Shown: positions 42,870 to 50,543 of the stretch, in pieces | How the letters are laid out: every line of letters begins with the position of its first letter | How positions within the stretch are numbered: position 1 is the first letter of the stretch | Assembly: GCF_008180725.1 (NCBI RefSeq) | Contig: NZ_VTEV01000005.1 | Location: 62,001 to 126,000 of the forward strand | Direction of reading: 5' to 3' | Origin: Sutcliffiella horikoshii | Lineage (GTDB): Bacteria > Bacillota > Bacilli > Bacillales > Bacillaceae_I | Length of the DNA stretch: 64,000 nt | Position numbers and translations under genes: made by a program | Notes under the pieces: generated by a model | What the model was told of the DNA's origin: nothing | The model's database searches: none | Seen by the model: only the letters and a program-made list of their open reading frames with translations

Positions 42870-43307
42870 TTACGAATAAACACTAGCACATGTCCCGGCA
42901 ATCGGTTCGTAATAACAATGCTGCTTGAATTGACCGGAAAAAGGTTGGTTATACCAGGTTGGAGGACATGGAGCATAAGGATTGAAATACCATAATGCGT
43001 ATTTTGCTGGATGTTCTCTCCAAGAAGTCAACGTCTTTCTAGCTAAGTTTTTTTCCACTGATCTTGCCCTGTTATAAAATAAATTACCCTTTTGAACCGC
43101 TTCAAATGAATAATTTCCGCCCTGCACTTGATAAATGACTTGTGGAATGGTTCTAACTTCTTTGAAATCCAAACAATCGGCTACTGCACGATTGGTTATA
43201 ACATTTCCAACATAGAGCATACCTTGCTTGCCTTCACCTTCTGCTTCCGCTCTCATCATCCTTGCCACCAACGCTACATCTGATTCTGTAAACTTAACTC
43301 TAGCCAT
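42870..43307 (-). CDS. cwlJ: Spore cortex-lytic hydrolase CwlJ
   Basis: The 145-residue protein is close to B. subtilis CwlJ in length and sequence. It has RAEAEGEGKQGMLYVGNVI with the catalytic glutamate E21, and the C-terminal run LWYFNPYAPCPPTWYNQPF and QHCYYEPIAGTC. CwlJ is a SleB-type hydrolase in the spore coat that degrades the cortex during germination and responds to Ca-dipicolinate. No gerQ lies next to it. It is monocistronic with a strong terminator and a good AGGTGA site. Confidence 0.95.
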   Translation of the reverse strand: MARVKFTESDVALVARMMRAEAEGEGKQGMLYVGNVITNRAVADCLDFKEVRTIPQVIYQVQGGNYSFEAVQKGNLFYNRARSVEKNLARKTLTSWREHPAKYALWYFNPYAPCPPTWYNQPFSGQFKQHCYYEPIAGTCASVYS

Positions 43308-43378
43308 AATTTCACCTCAACACCATAGTATGAAAAAACGCCTAGATTGGTTTCTGATATTTTCAAAAACCGGTAATA

Positions 43379-43963
43379 TTAGATTGGTTTTGCAGTTTGA
43401 ATGGTGAGTTCCTTCTCTTCTAACAGATTTGTGACCCGTTCGAGCTTTAGCAGATGGTCAGGAGAAGAACCTGCTTTTGATATTAAGAATTTATCATCCT
43501 TACCTTTTCCTTTGCCTACATAAAACAATAAATTACGTTCTGTTTCAATGACGGTTAAGGATTGGTCAGCAGGAATTTTCATCTTTTCCTTACCGAGTAT
43601 AAAGGAATCAAAACGAGGGTCAAACCCAACAAGATAGTTAGAATTGGAGCCAAAATATAACGAATGGAGTTTGTTGCTTCTATTCTCAATAATCTTCCTG
43701 AAGAATAAACGGATTAAAAAAAGAATGACATAGTACATGACAAATCCAATAATGACGGTAACAATATTCAAAATAAGAAATTGAGTGCCGTCTTGTGCGA
43801 TCTGAAGGTTGGCGATAATGTTGTAGCCACAAAATAAAAAGAGTGCAACTAAGTTCCCCACAGTGGCCATCTTAAAAATTGATTTAAAATACGGCATGTA
43901 TTGAAATAACTCGGTGTAATCTTTCTTTTCGATTGGAAATTGAAATGAGATGTTTTTTTTCAA
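43379..43963 (-). CDS. Two-pass membrane protein of unknown function
   Basis: This product of about 194 residues has two membrane segments (ATVGNLVALFLFCGYNIIA and ILNIVTVIIGFVMYYVILFLI) and a cytoplasmic C-terminal domain resembling a PH-like beta sheet (LTVIETERNLLFYVGKG). The TTG at 43963 is chosen because AGGAGG lies 6 bases upstream; an ATG at 43984 precedes the site. It follows the YdcF-like gene closely and is probably co-transcribed. Confidence 0.65.
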   Translation of the reverse strand: MKKNISFQFPIEKKDYTELFQYMPYFKSIFKMATVGNLVALFLFCGYNIIANLQIAQDGTQFLILNIVTVIIGFVMYYVILFLIRLFFRKIIENRSNKLHSLYFGSNSNYLVGFDPRFDSFILGKEKMKIPADQSLTVIETERNLLFYVGKGKGKDDKFLISKAGSSPDHLLKLERVTNLLEEKELTIQTAKPI

Positions 43964-43996
43964 TGTGTACCTCCTGATGTTCAATGAAATGTCACC

Positions 43997-44620
43997 TTAT
44001 GGGTAATTTGTAAATTCTAACTCCTGATCGATGATGATTCCCTGTTTTACATAACTGATCAGCTTAGCAGACTCTGCCTCCACCCGTTGCCTGCCATGTG
44101 GATTGAGGGACCAATTTTCTTCCCTTGTGGACTTATCGTTGATTGGACACAGGGAATAGTCGATCCAATCCGGCATATAGGTCTGAAGCGTGAGGTTTAT
44201 CCGCCTCATATGGTAATGGCTTGTCACTACAAGCAGGCGGTTTATTTTATGTAGATAAAAAGCTCTGTCCAATACCAACAGGGACGCGAGTACGTTTTCC
44301 TTTGTGTGGAGAGACTGGTTTTCAATCAGGATATCGTTGGCCGAAACTCCAAGCTCCATGGCTTTTTCGGCAAGCCTCTGGGCTTCTGTCAAACCGGTAT
44401 CATCCCAAACGACTCCACCAGAAAACAAAATCTTGCCAGCTCTTCCTTCCTTATAAAGCTGAACCGCTGGTGGTAAGCGGTACTCCACCGCCCTGCTGCT
44501 GCCTGCCACAAAAATGCATTCTCCGTTTTTGTTGTCGTCTTTTATATTTCTAAAAAGCAGGTCTGTCATCTGCTGGTCTGTCAGTTTACTGGAATCCAAT
44601 TGTGAAATAAAAATCTTCAT
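43997..44620 (-). CDS. YdcF/ElyC/SanA family (DUF218) protein
   Basis: The 207-residue protein matches the DUF218 family. It has an early GSSRAVEYRLPPAVQLYKEG, ILFSGGVVWDD, the ENQSLHTKENV segment and the LLVVTSHYHMRR strand, all typical. Family members in Gram-negatives affect envelope integrity; the molecular activity is unknown. No membrane helix is seen, unlike ElyC or SanA. The start follows GGAGGAG. Confidence 0.87.
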   Translation of the reverse strand: MKIFISQLDSSKLTDQQMTDLLFRNIKDDNKNGECIFVAGSSRAVEYRLPPAVQLYKEGRAGKILFSGGVVWDDTGLTEAQRLAEKAMELGVSANDILIENQSLHTKENVLASLLVLDRAFYLHKINRLLVVTSHYHMRRINLTLQTYMPDWIDYSLCPINDKSTREENWSLNPHGRQRVEAESAKLISYVKQGIIIDQELEFTNYP

Positions 44621-44736
44621 GCTTCTCCTCCATGGTGGCTCATGTCAAACGCTCTCTTTAATACATTATACATCGAACCTTGGATTCCTTTATAAATCGG
44701 TCTATTAATTATTGTTTTTCAGAAAAAGCTTTCAAG

Positions 44737-46113
44737 TCAGCTTTCTGCACTTAACGGAATCATAATCACAAAGCGGCAACCTTCTGTGTAGTCGGGATCT
44801 ATTTGAATGATTCCATGATGTTGTGTAATAATCTTTTTGGCGATGGCCAGTCCAAGTCCTGTTCCTCCAGTGTATGTACTGCGGGATTCATCCACGCGGA
44901 TAAAAGGCTCAAACACTTTCTCATGATAATCTTTAGGAATTCCTTTCCCCTTATCTTCTATAATAAGAATAGCATGTTTGTCATCTTCCCTTAACGATAC
45001 AGCAAGGAGTTTACCTCCATAAGCTATGCAATTTTGAAGAATATTGGTTAGTGCCCTTTCGAAAAGATGAACCTCCAGTTTCACTGTCATCAAATCATCG
45101 GGGATTTCCACATCGTAGTGAATGCCTTTTGCCTCGAGTTCATTCACAAACGAAGTGAATATATCTCTGATTACTTCTGTAAGGTTTTGATCCTCCAAGG
45201 CAACCCAGCTCGCACCCATATCGAGCTGGGATAGATCGAAGAGATCTTGAATCAACCGGTTGGCTTTTGTGCTATTGGACATGATGATGGAAGAATATTG
45301 TTGTCGCTCTTCGTGGCTGAGAGAAGGAAATTGGGATAAGGTTTCTGCATACCCTTGAATATTCATAAGTGGTATTTTTAGGTCATGGGAAATGTCTAAA
45401 ATCAATTGTTTTCTCAGTAACTCTGAACGCTCCTTCAAGCTAATTTCCTCTCCAATTTTTGCAGCCATCCTGTTAATATTCTCCTTTAGTTGATTCAACT
45501 CCTTATTTGCCTGAAATTGAATTTCTGTTTCATAATTACCTTTTATAATACTATCCACACCGGTCAGAAGCTTTTCAACCGGCTCGATAATCTGAGTGGA
45601 AGTACGTTTTACATACCAACGCAAAATAAAAAGTAAACAAATCGTGAAAAAGAGAACAGTAAACAAGAATACATCGAGAAAAAATCTTTCTACAGGTAAA
45701 TATAATAAGAGATACTCCTCTCCGTTACTAGGAATAATGAGATCTGTCTCATAATGATCTATTTCACTTAAGAAGGCATTAGGTTCGTATTGATAGCCAG
45801 CTTCATTTGGGCTGTTATATTGTTTAACAACCCTATAGTCCCGACTGACGATTTCAAGATAGGCATTCTCAGGTAATTCATGCTTTTGAAAAGAGGTTTC
45901 AAGTCCTTCCCGCTCTATGTCTTCATACAGTTCTTGAAAAAATTCTTGATCCACTTCCTCGTACACTGACTCCACATAAATAGTATTGGCAATCAAAGTC
46001 ACGGCACCAATCACTAATAGAATAAGAAACAAAAGAGTATAGTTGACTAAAAATTGCTTCTTTATGGGCATTTCTTTTTTCTTCATGAGGGTAAGTAGTT
46101 TCCTAATTTTCAT
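44737..46113 (-). CDS. Sensor histidine kinase
   Basis: The 458-residue kinase has membrane helices at about 22-44 and 146-167 flanking a sensor region of about 100 residues. HAMP follows, then HisKA with H243 (ILDISHDLKIPLMNIQGY) and an ATPase domain with ALTNILQNCIAY, EDKGKGIP and GTGLGLAIAKKII. It overlaps the response regulator by 11 bp. The S-H-D-L-K-x-P box places it with the YcbM/BceS-distant, PhoR-like kinases. The signal is unknown. Confidence 0.92.
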   Translation of the reverse strand: MKIRKLLTLMKKKEMPIKKQFLVNYTLLFLILLVIGAVTLIANTIYVESVYEEVDQEFFQELYEDIEREGLETSFQKHELPENAYLEIVSRDYRVVKQYNSPNEAGYQYEPNAFLSEIDHYETDLIIPSNGEEYLLLYLPVERFFLDVFLFTVLFFTICLLFILRWYVKRTSTQIIEPVEKLLTGVDSIIKGNYETEIQFQANKELNQLKENINRMAAKIGEEISLKERSELLRKQLILDISHDLKIPLMNIQGYAETLSQFPSLSHEERQQYSSIIMSNSTKANRLIQDLFDLSQLDMGASWVALEDQNLTEVIRDIFTSFVNELEAKGIHYDVEIPDDLMTVKLEVHLFERALTNILQNCIAYGGKLLAVSLREDDKHAILIIEDKGKGIPKDYHEKVFEPFIRVDESRSTYTGGTGLGLAIAKKIITQHHGIIQIDPDYTEGCRFVIMIPLSAES

Positions 46114-46798
46114 GTCGTACCATACGATATCCTAACCCCTTGATTGTTTTAATATAAGTCGGTGATTTAGGATTTTGTTCAATCTGTTCTCTGATTCTAC
46201 TAATATGGACCATGATAGTATTACTGTCTCCAAGGTAATCTGAGTTCCACACCAACTCATATAACTGGGCTTTTGTGTAAAGACGATTCTGGTTTCTCAT
46301 AAAGATGGAAAGCAGCTGAGTTTCTTTCGGCTTTAATGGAAGGACTAATCCGTTTTTAGTAATAATCTGATTTTCTGTATGAAACTCCAAATCACCATTT
46401 CGAATAATCGTTTCTTCCTTAACTTTTTCATAATCTGTACATCTACGAAGTAAAGCTTTCACCCTTGATATCAGTTCAAGCATGCTGAATGGCTTTACCA
46501 TATAATCATCCGCTCCCAAGCCGAATCCCTTAACTTTATCGTCATCTGTTCCTCTAGCTGTTAGCAACATGATAGGAATTCTTGAATGCTCCCTCACCCT
46601 TTGTATAACCTGCAAGCCGTCCACACCAGGCATCATAAGATCTAATAAAAGTAGGGCCGGGACCCTTTCCTCCAACTTCTCCAATACCTCCTCTCCACTA
46701 TATGATTGATCTACCTGATAACCTTCTTTCCATAAATGAAGACTAAGCAATTGGTTTATTTCTTTATCATCTTCTGCAATATATATCATCTTTCGCAT
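46103..46798 (-). CDS. OmpR-family response regulator
   Basis: This product of about 231 residues has a receiver domain with phospho-acceptor D53 (LLLLDLMMPGVDG) and the lysine in YMVKPFSMLEL. A winged-helix DNA-binding domain follows (SNTIMVHISRIREQIEQN, IKGLGYRMVRHEN). The ATG at 46798 has AAGGAG 6 bases upstream. It precedes and overlaps the kinase gene. Three TTAAGG repeats at 11-bp spacing lie upstream at 46866-46893, a likely autoregulatory site. Confidence 0.92.
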   Translation of the reverse strand: MRKMIYIAEDDKEINQLLSLHLWKEGYQVDQSYSGEEVLEKLEERVPALLLLDLMMPGVDGLQVIQRVREHSRIPIMLLTARGTDDDKVKGFGLGADDYMVKPFSMLELISRVKALLRRCTDYEKVKEETIIRNGDLEFHTENQIITKNGLVLPLKPKETQLLSIFMRNQNRLYTKAQLYELVWNSDYLGDSNTIMVHISRIREQIEQNPKSPTYIKTIKGLGYRMVRHEN

Positions 46799-46865
46799 AT
46801 GTGTACTCCTTGATCTAGTCAATATCCCCATATTTTATCATGAAAACGCTCCACAAAATTTACTT

Positions 46866-46893
46866 TTAAGGTTTATTTAAGGTTGGGTTAAGG
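46866..46893. promoter_or_regulatory. Three TTAAGG direct repeats at 11-bp spacing
   Basis: TTAAGG occurs at 46866, 46877 and 46888. The 11-bp period is that of OmpR/PhoB-family tandem binding boxes. The site is about 70 bp upstream of the response regulator start, in the right place for autoregulation by this two-component system. Confidence 0.6.
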
Positions 46894-46936
46894 ATGTGTT
46901 TACTTTTATAAATTAAGATCTGTTTGCTACTGCTAA

Positions 46937-47086
46937 TGTAACGAAAAAATTATAGCTCTAATACAGGCAGACCTTATTCCGAATTCAAATGAAAATCTAT
47001 TAAAAAGTTTAGAAAAACTAACAATTGATTTAGGTAAAAAGGGAAAAGACGCCAAGTTTGGAGTAGGTTTAATAAAAAACGAATAG
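46937..47086 (+). pseudogene. C-terminal relic of a subtilisin-like (S8) peptidase
   Basis: An open stretch with no start codon reads IIALIQADLIPNSNENLLKS, then LEKLTIDLGKKGKDAKFGVG and ends LIKNE. This matches the end of subtilases, where a conserved helix is followed by T-A-x-D-L-G-x-x-G-x-D-x-x-x-G-x-G-L. The catalytic parts are absent, and a TAA lies directly upstream. It is a decayed fragment 13 bp before the toxin gene. Confidence 0.5.
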
Positions 47087-47099
47087 AAGACTGATAACC

Positions 47100-47822
47100 A
47101 TGAAAAGAAAATATTTTAAAAGTTTAGTTGCATTGATTATTTTCGCTATTATTGTTGCCACAGTTCCATCCAAGACTGTAAAAGCTACTGAAATGGAAAA
47201 CAACTATTTAAATAGTGATGACCTGTTAGAAAAACAATATGATAACACAGACATATCCTATAATATCTATGACACTGAAGCCAACTTCCAAGAGATTTTG
47301 ATAGAAGTGGATACAGATACGAGCGCAAAAGCGAAAATAGAATTAGATTACTCCCGAAATCATGGCATTTTGAATGGAATGTGGGTAGATGAAAATGGTC
47401 AAATTCAAGAAGAAAGTTATACAATCGAAATGGAAGGTGATAATTGGTTATTAACAAATAAAGCTACCAATGAAACTTTCAATATTAGTGAAACAGAAAT
47501 AAGTGCTTCTGCCTGGTGGATACCTGTTCTAATTTTAGTTGCAAAAATTGGGAAACACGCAGCAAAGTTAAAGAAACTAAATGTAGATGATGCGTTAAAG
47601 AAAATTCCGAAAAACACAGTAAAAATGAGTGATAAAGAATTATAGAAGATAGTTGGAGATGTTCATGAATTTAAAGCTGATTATGTACCAAAAGGAACAC
47701 CCGTTTCGCATTTTAATGTTTATAAAGATAAGGATACAGGGAGACTTTGGCTTTTTGAAAATCAAGGTGCTAAACGAAAAATTCCAACTTATGAAGTAAA
47801 TTATTCAAGGAGTGTAAGGAAA
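47100..47822 (+). pseudogene. SAR2788-type secreted toxin interrupted by an amber codon
   Basis: The first 181 residues have a signal peptide (YFKSLVALIIFAIIVATVPS), a beta-rich region and the WWIPVLILVAKIGKHAAKLKK segment seen in SAR2788-type putative toxins. Translation stops at TAG (47643-47645). The same frame continues with VGDVHEFKADYVPKGTPVSH and FNVYKDKDTGRLWLF, a typical small toxin tip domain. A CAG to TAG change would explain the break. It is followed directly by a probable immunity gene. Neither the target nor the activity is known. Confidence 0.7.
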
Positions 47823-48233
47823 ATGAACAATATATACTGCACACTAACTTTTCATAGTAATAAAGAAAAGTTCGATTTGAGCATTTTTGAAAGCAAAATT
47901 CAACTGTACAGAAAAACTTCATGGTCAATTGGAGATCTGCAACACCCGAATTATCAAGATTCAGCTCGCCTTGACAGTACAGCAGTAATTAAATCTGAGA
48001 CATCAAAAGACCATGATGGAAAAGAAATAATTTCATCATTCTTTCATTATCTTTATTCCAAGAAAGAAGGTATTTTGGAACTAAAAAATCAATATAATGC
48101 CACTCTTTATTTTGATCTTATTGTAAATCAAGATTCAAGCGATTCACCAGTAATTTTCTTAGATCCTAATCATTTGACTCTCTTAAGTGAACTTGATGCT
48201 TCTATGAACGTTTCCATATATGATTATAGATAA
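47823..48233 (+). CDS. DUF4279-like probable immunity protein
   Basis: The 136-residue protein resembles DUF4279 proteins, which often serve as immunity partners next to polymorphic toxins. It has CTLTFHSNKEKFDLSIFESK, a central W-SIGD, SSFFHYLYSKKEGILELKNQ, and the beta ending LYFDLIVNQDSSDSPVIFL. AAGGAG lies 10 bases before its ATG. Its frame is continuous with the toxin tip domain upstream, with no stop between them. It probably protected against that toxin. Confidence 0.65.
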   Translation: MNNIYCTLTFHSNKEKFDLSIFESKIQLYRKTSWSIGDLQHPNYQDSARLDSTAVIKSETSKDHDGKEIISSFFHYLYSKKEGILELKNQYNATLYFDLIVNQDSSDSPVIFLDPNHLTLLSELDASMNVSIYDYR

Positions 48234-48359
48234 CAACTTTGAAGCCAATAAAGAAACGCTTGAATATAAATCCTTCAAATATTTTTTTAAAAAAAGTGAT
48301 CCAGTTTCTGATCCGCTCCGTTAGGTAAGTGAAACCAACTAAAAAGGAGTGCTTAGAAC

Positions 48360-49718
48360 ATGAACTGGAAAAAAGCAATCGTAGCCGTACCACTTAGCGT
48401 AGGATTATTAGTACCGACTTTTCAAGTAGCAAGTGCACATGAAGGTCATAACCACGGAATGGAAACATCCGTATCCACCCCGGCATCGGATTTAAGAGCT
48501 TCCTTGGATGCATTATTATCAGAGCATGCTTTCTTGGCAGTCGTAGCCATGCAAAAGGGCATTGACGGAGCAGAAGACTTCGATCAAGCAGCTAGCGCAT
48601 TAAATGCAAACACAGATGACTTATCCGCAGCTGTCGCTTCCGTTTACGGAGAAGAAGGCGGAGCAGCATTCAAAGAAATTTGGAGCAGCCACATTGGTTA
48701 CTTCGTCGATTATGTAACCGCAACAGCGGAAGACAATGAAGAAGGCAGACAACAGGCGTTAGCCGAATTAGATGAATATACAGTAGAACAAGCAGCGTTC
48801 CTTGACACTGCAACAGAAAGTCGCTTAAAGGCAAGTGAACTTGAAGCTGGTTTGAAAATGCATGTGGAGCAACTAGTATGGGCATTTGATAACTATGTCG
48901 CTGGTGACTTTGAAAAAGCATACGAAAACATGCGTCATGCCATTGAGCACATGTATGCACCTGGAAAAGGGTTATCTTGGGCGATCACAGACCAATTCCC
49001 GGACAAGTTTGAGAATACTAGTGTCGACACACCAGCAGCAGACTTACGTGCTGACTTAAACCACCTTTTCGCTGAGCACGCAGCATTAGCAGTACTTGCT
49101 ATGCAAAAAGGAATTGATGGAGCTGGTGACTTTGAAAATGCAGCAGGTGCATTAAACGCTAACACAGCGGACCTTTCTGCTGCCGTAGCATCCGTTTACG
49201 GTGAGGAAGGCGGAGCAGCTTTTGAAGAGATTTGGAGTAGCCATATCGGTTATTTCGTAGATTATGTCGTTGCGACTGGTGAAGAAAATGAAGAAGGTCG
49301 TGAAGCAGCAATTGCTGAACTGGAAGAGTACAAAGTAGAGCAAGCAGCATTTCTTGATACAGCTACAGAAGGGCGCCTAAAAGCCGCAGACCTTGAAAAA
49401 GGCTTGCAAATGCACGTTGATGAGCTACTTCTTGCTTTCAACAGCTACAATGAAGCTGACTATGAAACTACTTATAACACAATCCGTGAGTCTTATGCCC
49501 ACATGTTCGGTGTAGGCGAAATGATGTCTGGTGCTATTGTTGATCAATTCCCAGAGAACTTTGAAAAAGACATGCCAACTGACATGCCTGCAGCAGGTAT
49601 GGGTGGTGCAGCGGACAATGGAATGAACGCTGCTATTGCATGGACTGTTGCCGGTCTGATCTCCGCGATTGTTTTAACGCAAATCATTGCATATAGAAGA
49701 AAAGCTACACAAGAATAA
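48360..49718 (+). CDS. Surface protein with tandem duplicated helical domain
   Basis: The 452-residue protein has a signal peptide, an N-terminal His-rich stretch (HEGHNHGM) that may bind metal, then two copies of a domain of about 185 residues (about 38-222 and 223-405). Both copies share DLSAAVASVYGEEGGAAF and EIWSSHIGYFVDYV. A linker and a C-terminal membrane helix with a basic tail follow (LISAIVLTQIIAYRRKATQE). No LPxTG motif precedes the helix. The domain is probably an all-helical bundle. A class F sortase follows immediately, so it may be its substrate. Confidence 0.8.
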   Translation: MNWKKAIVAVPLSVGLLVPTFQVASAHEGHNHGMETSVSTPASDLRASLDALLSEHAFLAVVAMQKGIDGAEDFDQAASALNANTDDLSAAVASVYGEEGGAAFKEIWSSHIGYFVDYVTATAEDNEEGRQQALAELDEYTVEQAAFLDTATESRLKASELEAGLKMHVEQLVWAFDNYVAGDFEKAYENMRHAIEHMYAPGKGLSWAITDQFPDKFENTSVDTPAADLRADLNHLFAEHAALAVLAMQKGIDGAGDFENAAGALNANTADLSAAVASVYGEEGGAAFEEIWSSHIGYFVDYVVATGEENEEGREAAIAELEEYKVEQAAFLDTATEGRLKAADLEKGLQMHVDELLLAFNSYNEADYETTYNTIRESYAHMFGVGEMMSGAIVDQFPENFEKDMPTDMPAAGMGGAADNGMNAAIAWTVAGLISAIVLTQIIAYRRKATQE

Positions 49719-49732
49719 TAGTTTTAACTAAG

Positions 49733-49759
49733 AAGAGAGGGGCTTTTCCCTCTCTTTCC
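49733..49759 (+). terminator. Hairpin between surface protein and sortase
   Basis: GAAGAGAGGG pairs with CCCTCTCTTTC around a short T-rich loop. With only TTCCTAC after it, termination may be partial, allowing some read-through into the sortase gene. Confidence 0.65.
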
Positions 49760-49788
49760 TACTATCATTTTCTAAAAGGAGTATAACT

Positions 49789-50445
49789 ATGAGACTACTA
49801 ACCGCTTTATCATTCATGCTTCTTTTACTGGTCGGATGTAGTTCGGGGACAACTGAAAATCAGACTACTGAAATGGAAAAAACTCCAACCGAAGCAATCG
49901 CGTCCAGTGAAACAGCAGCCCCTACCAACAAAAAAACTCCCATCCCCACCCGTACCCAAAACACGAATGAAAACGGGAAAGTTATTAAAGACGAATCCAT
50001 CAGCATCGAACCCCACCGAATCGAAATCCCCTCCATCGGAGTCGATGCACTTGTGGAACAAGTAGGCGTCATTGAAAACGGTCAAATGGGAGTACCCGAA
50101 TCTTTTGAAACGGTTGGCTGGTACAATGAAGGTCCCATGCCAGGAGAGCGCGGAAACTCCGTCATCTCCGGACATGTCGACAGCCGTAACGGTCCTGCTG
50201 TGTTTTTTGACCTAAAGAATCTTGAAGCAGGTGATGAGATTGTTGTTTCAAATGAAGCAGGTGAATCGCTGACTTATGTTGTAGACAGAATAGAGACTTA
50301 TCCTGAGGACAAGTCTCCTGTTGAAGCAATTTTTGATTACTCGTTTCAGAGCAATTTAAACCTGATTACCTGCACAGGGACGTTTAATCGAGAAAGCAGA
50401 AATTATTCCGACCGGTTGGTTGTGTATAGTAGTTTGAAGAAGTGA
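49789..50445 (+). CDS. Class F sortase with lipoprotein anchor
   Basis: This 218-residue protein has a lipobox L-V-G-C (C17), a Thr/Pro-rich linker to about residue 70, and a sortase barrel. The catalytic triad is H129 (SGHVDS), C195 (LITCTG) and R209 (YSDRLVV). Sortases join surface proteins to the cell wall or to lipid II. Anchoring by a lipid instead of a membrane helix is unusual. The upstream surface protein lacks LPxTG, so the recognition motif is open. Confidence 0.88.
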   Translation: MRLLTALSFMLLLLVGCSSGTTENQTTEMEKTPTEAIASSETAAPTNKKTPIPTRTQNTNENGKVIKDESISIEPHRIEIPSIGVDALVEQVGVIENGQMGVPESFETVGWYNEGPMPGERGNSVISGHVDSRNGPAVFFDLKNLEAGDEIVVSNEAGESLTYVVDRIETYPEDKSPVEAIFDYSFQSNLNLITCTGTFNRESRNYSDRLVVYSSLKK

Positions 50446-50454
50446 GAATAGAGT

Positions 50455-50492
50455 GAGGTCTTCGTGTAGATTGATGATGAAGGCCTCTTTTT
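50455..50492 (+). terminator. Rho-independent terminator resembling the array H unit
   Basis: GAGGTCTTCGT pairs with ATGAAGGCCTC around an 11-nt loop, followed by TTTTTGTTTG. Its stem is almost the hairpin of the adjacent 52-bp repeats, but it is not in their phase (89 bp before the first degenerate copy). Confidence 0.75.
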
Positions 50493-50543
50493 GTTTGTTG
50501 GTAGGTGGGAAAGGTGAATATGAGCTTAGTTAAGACGTTCACT

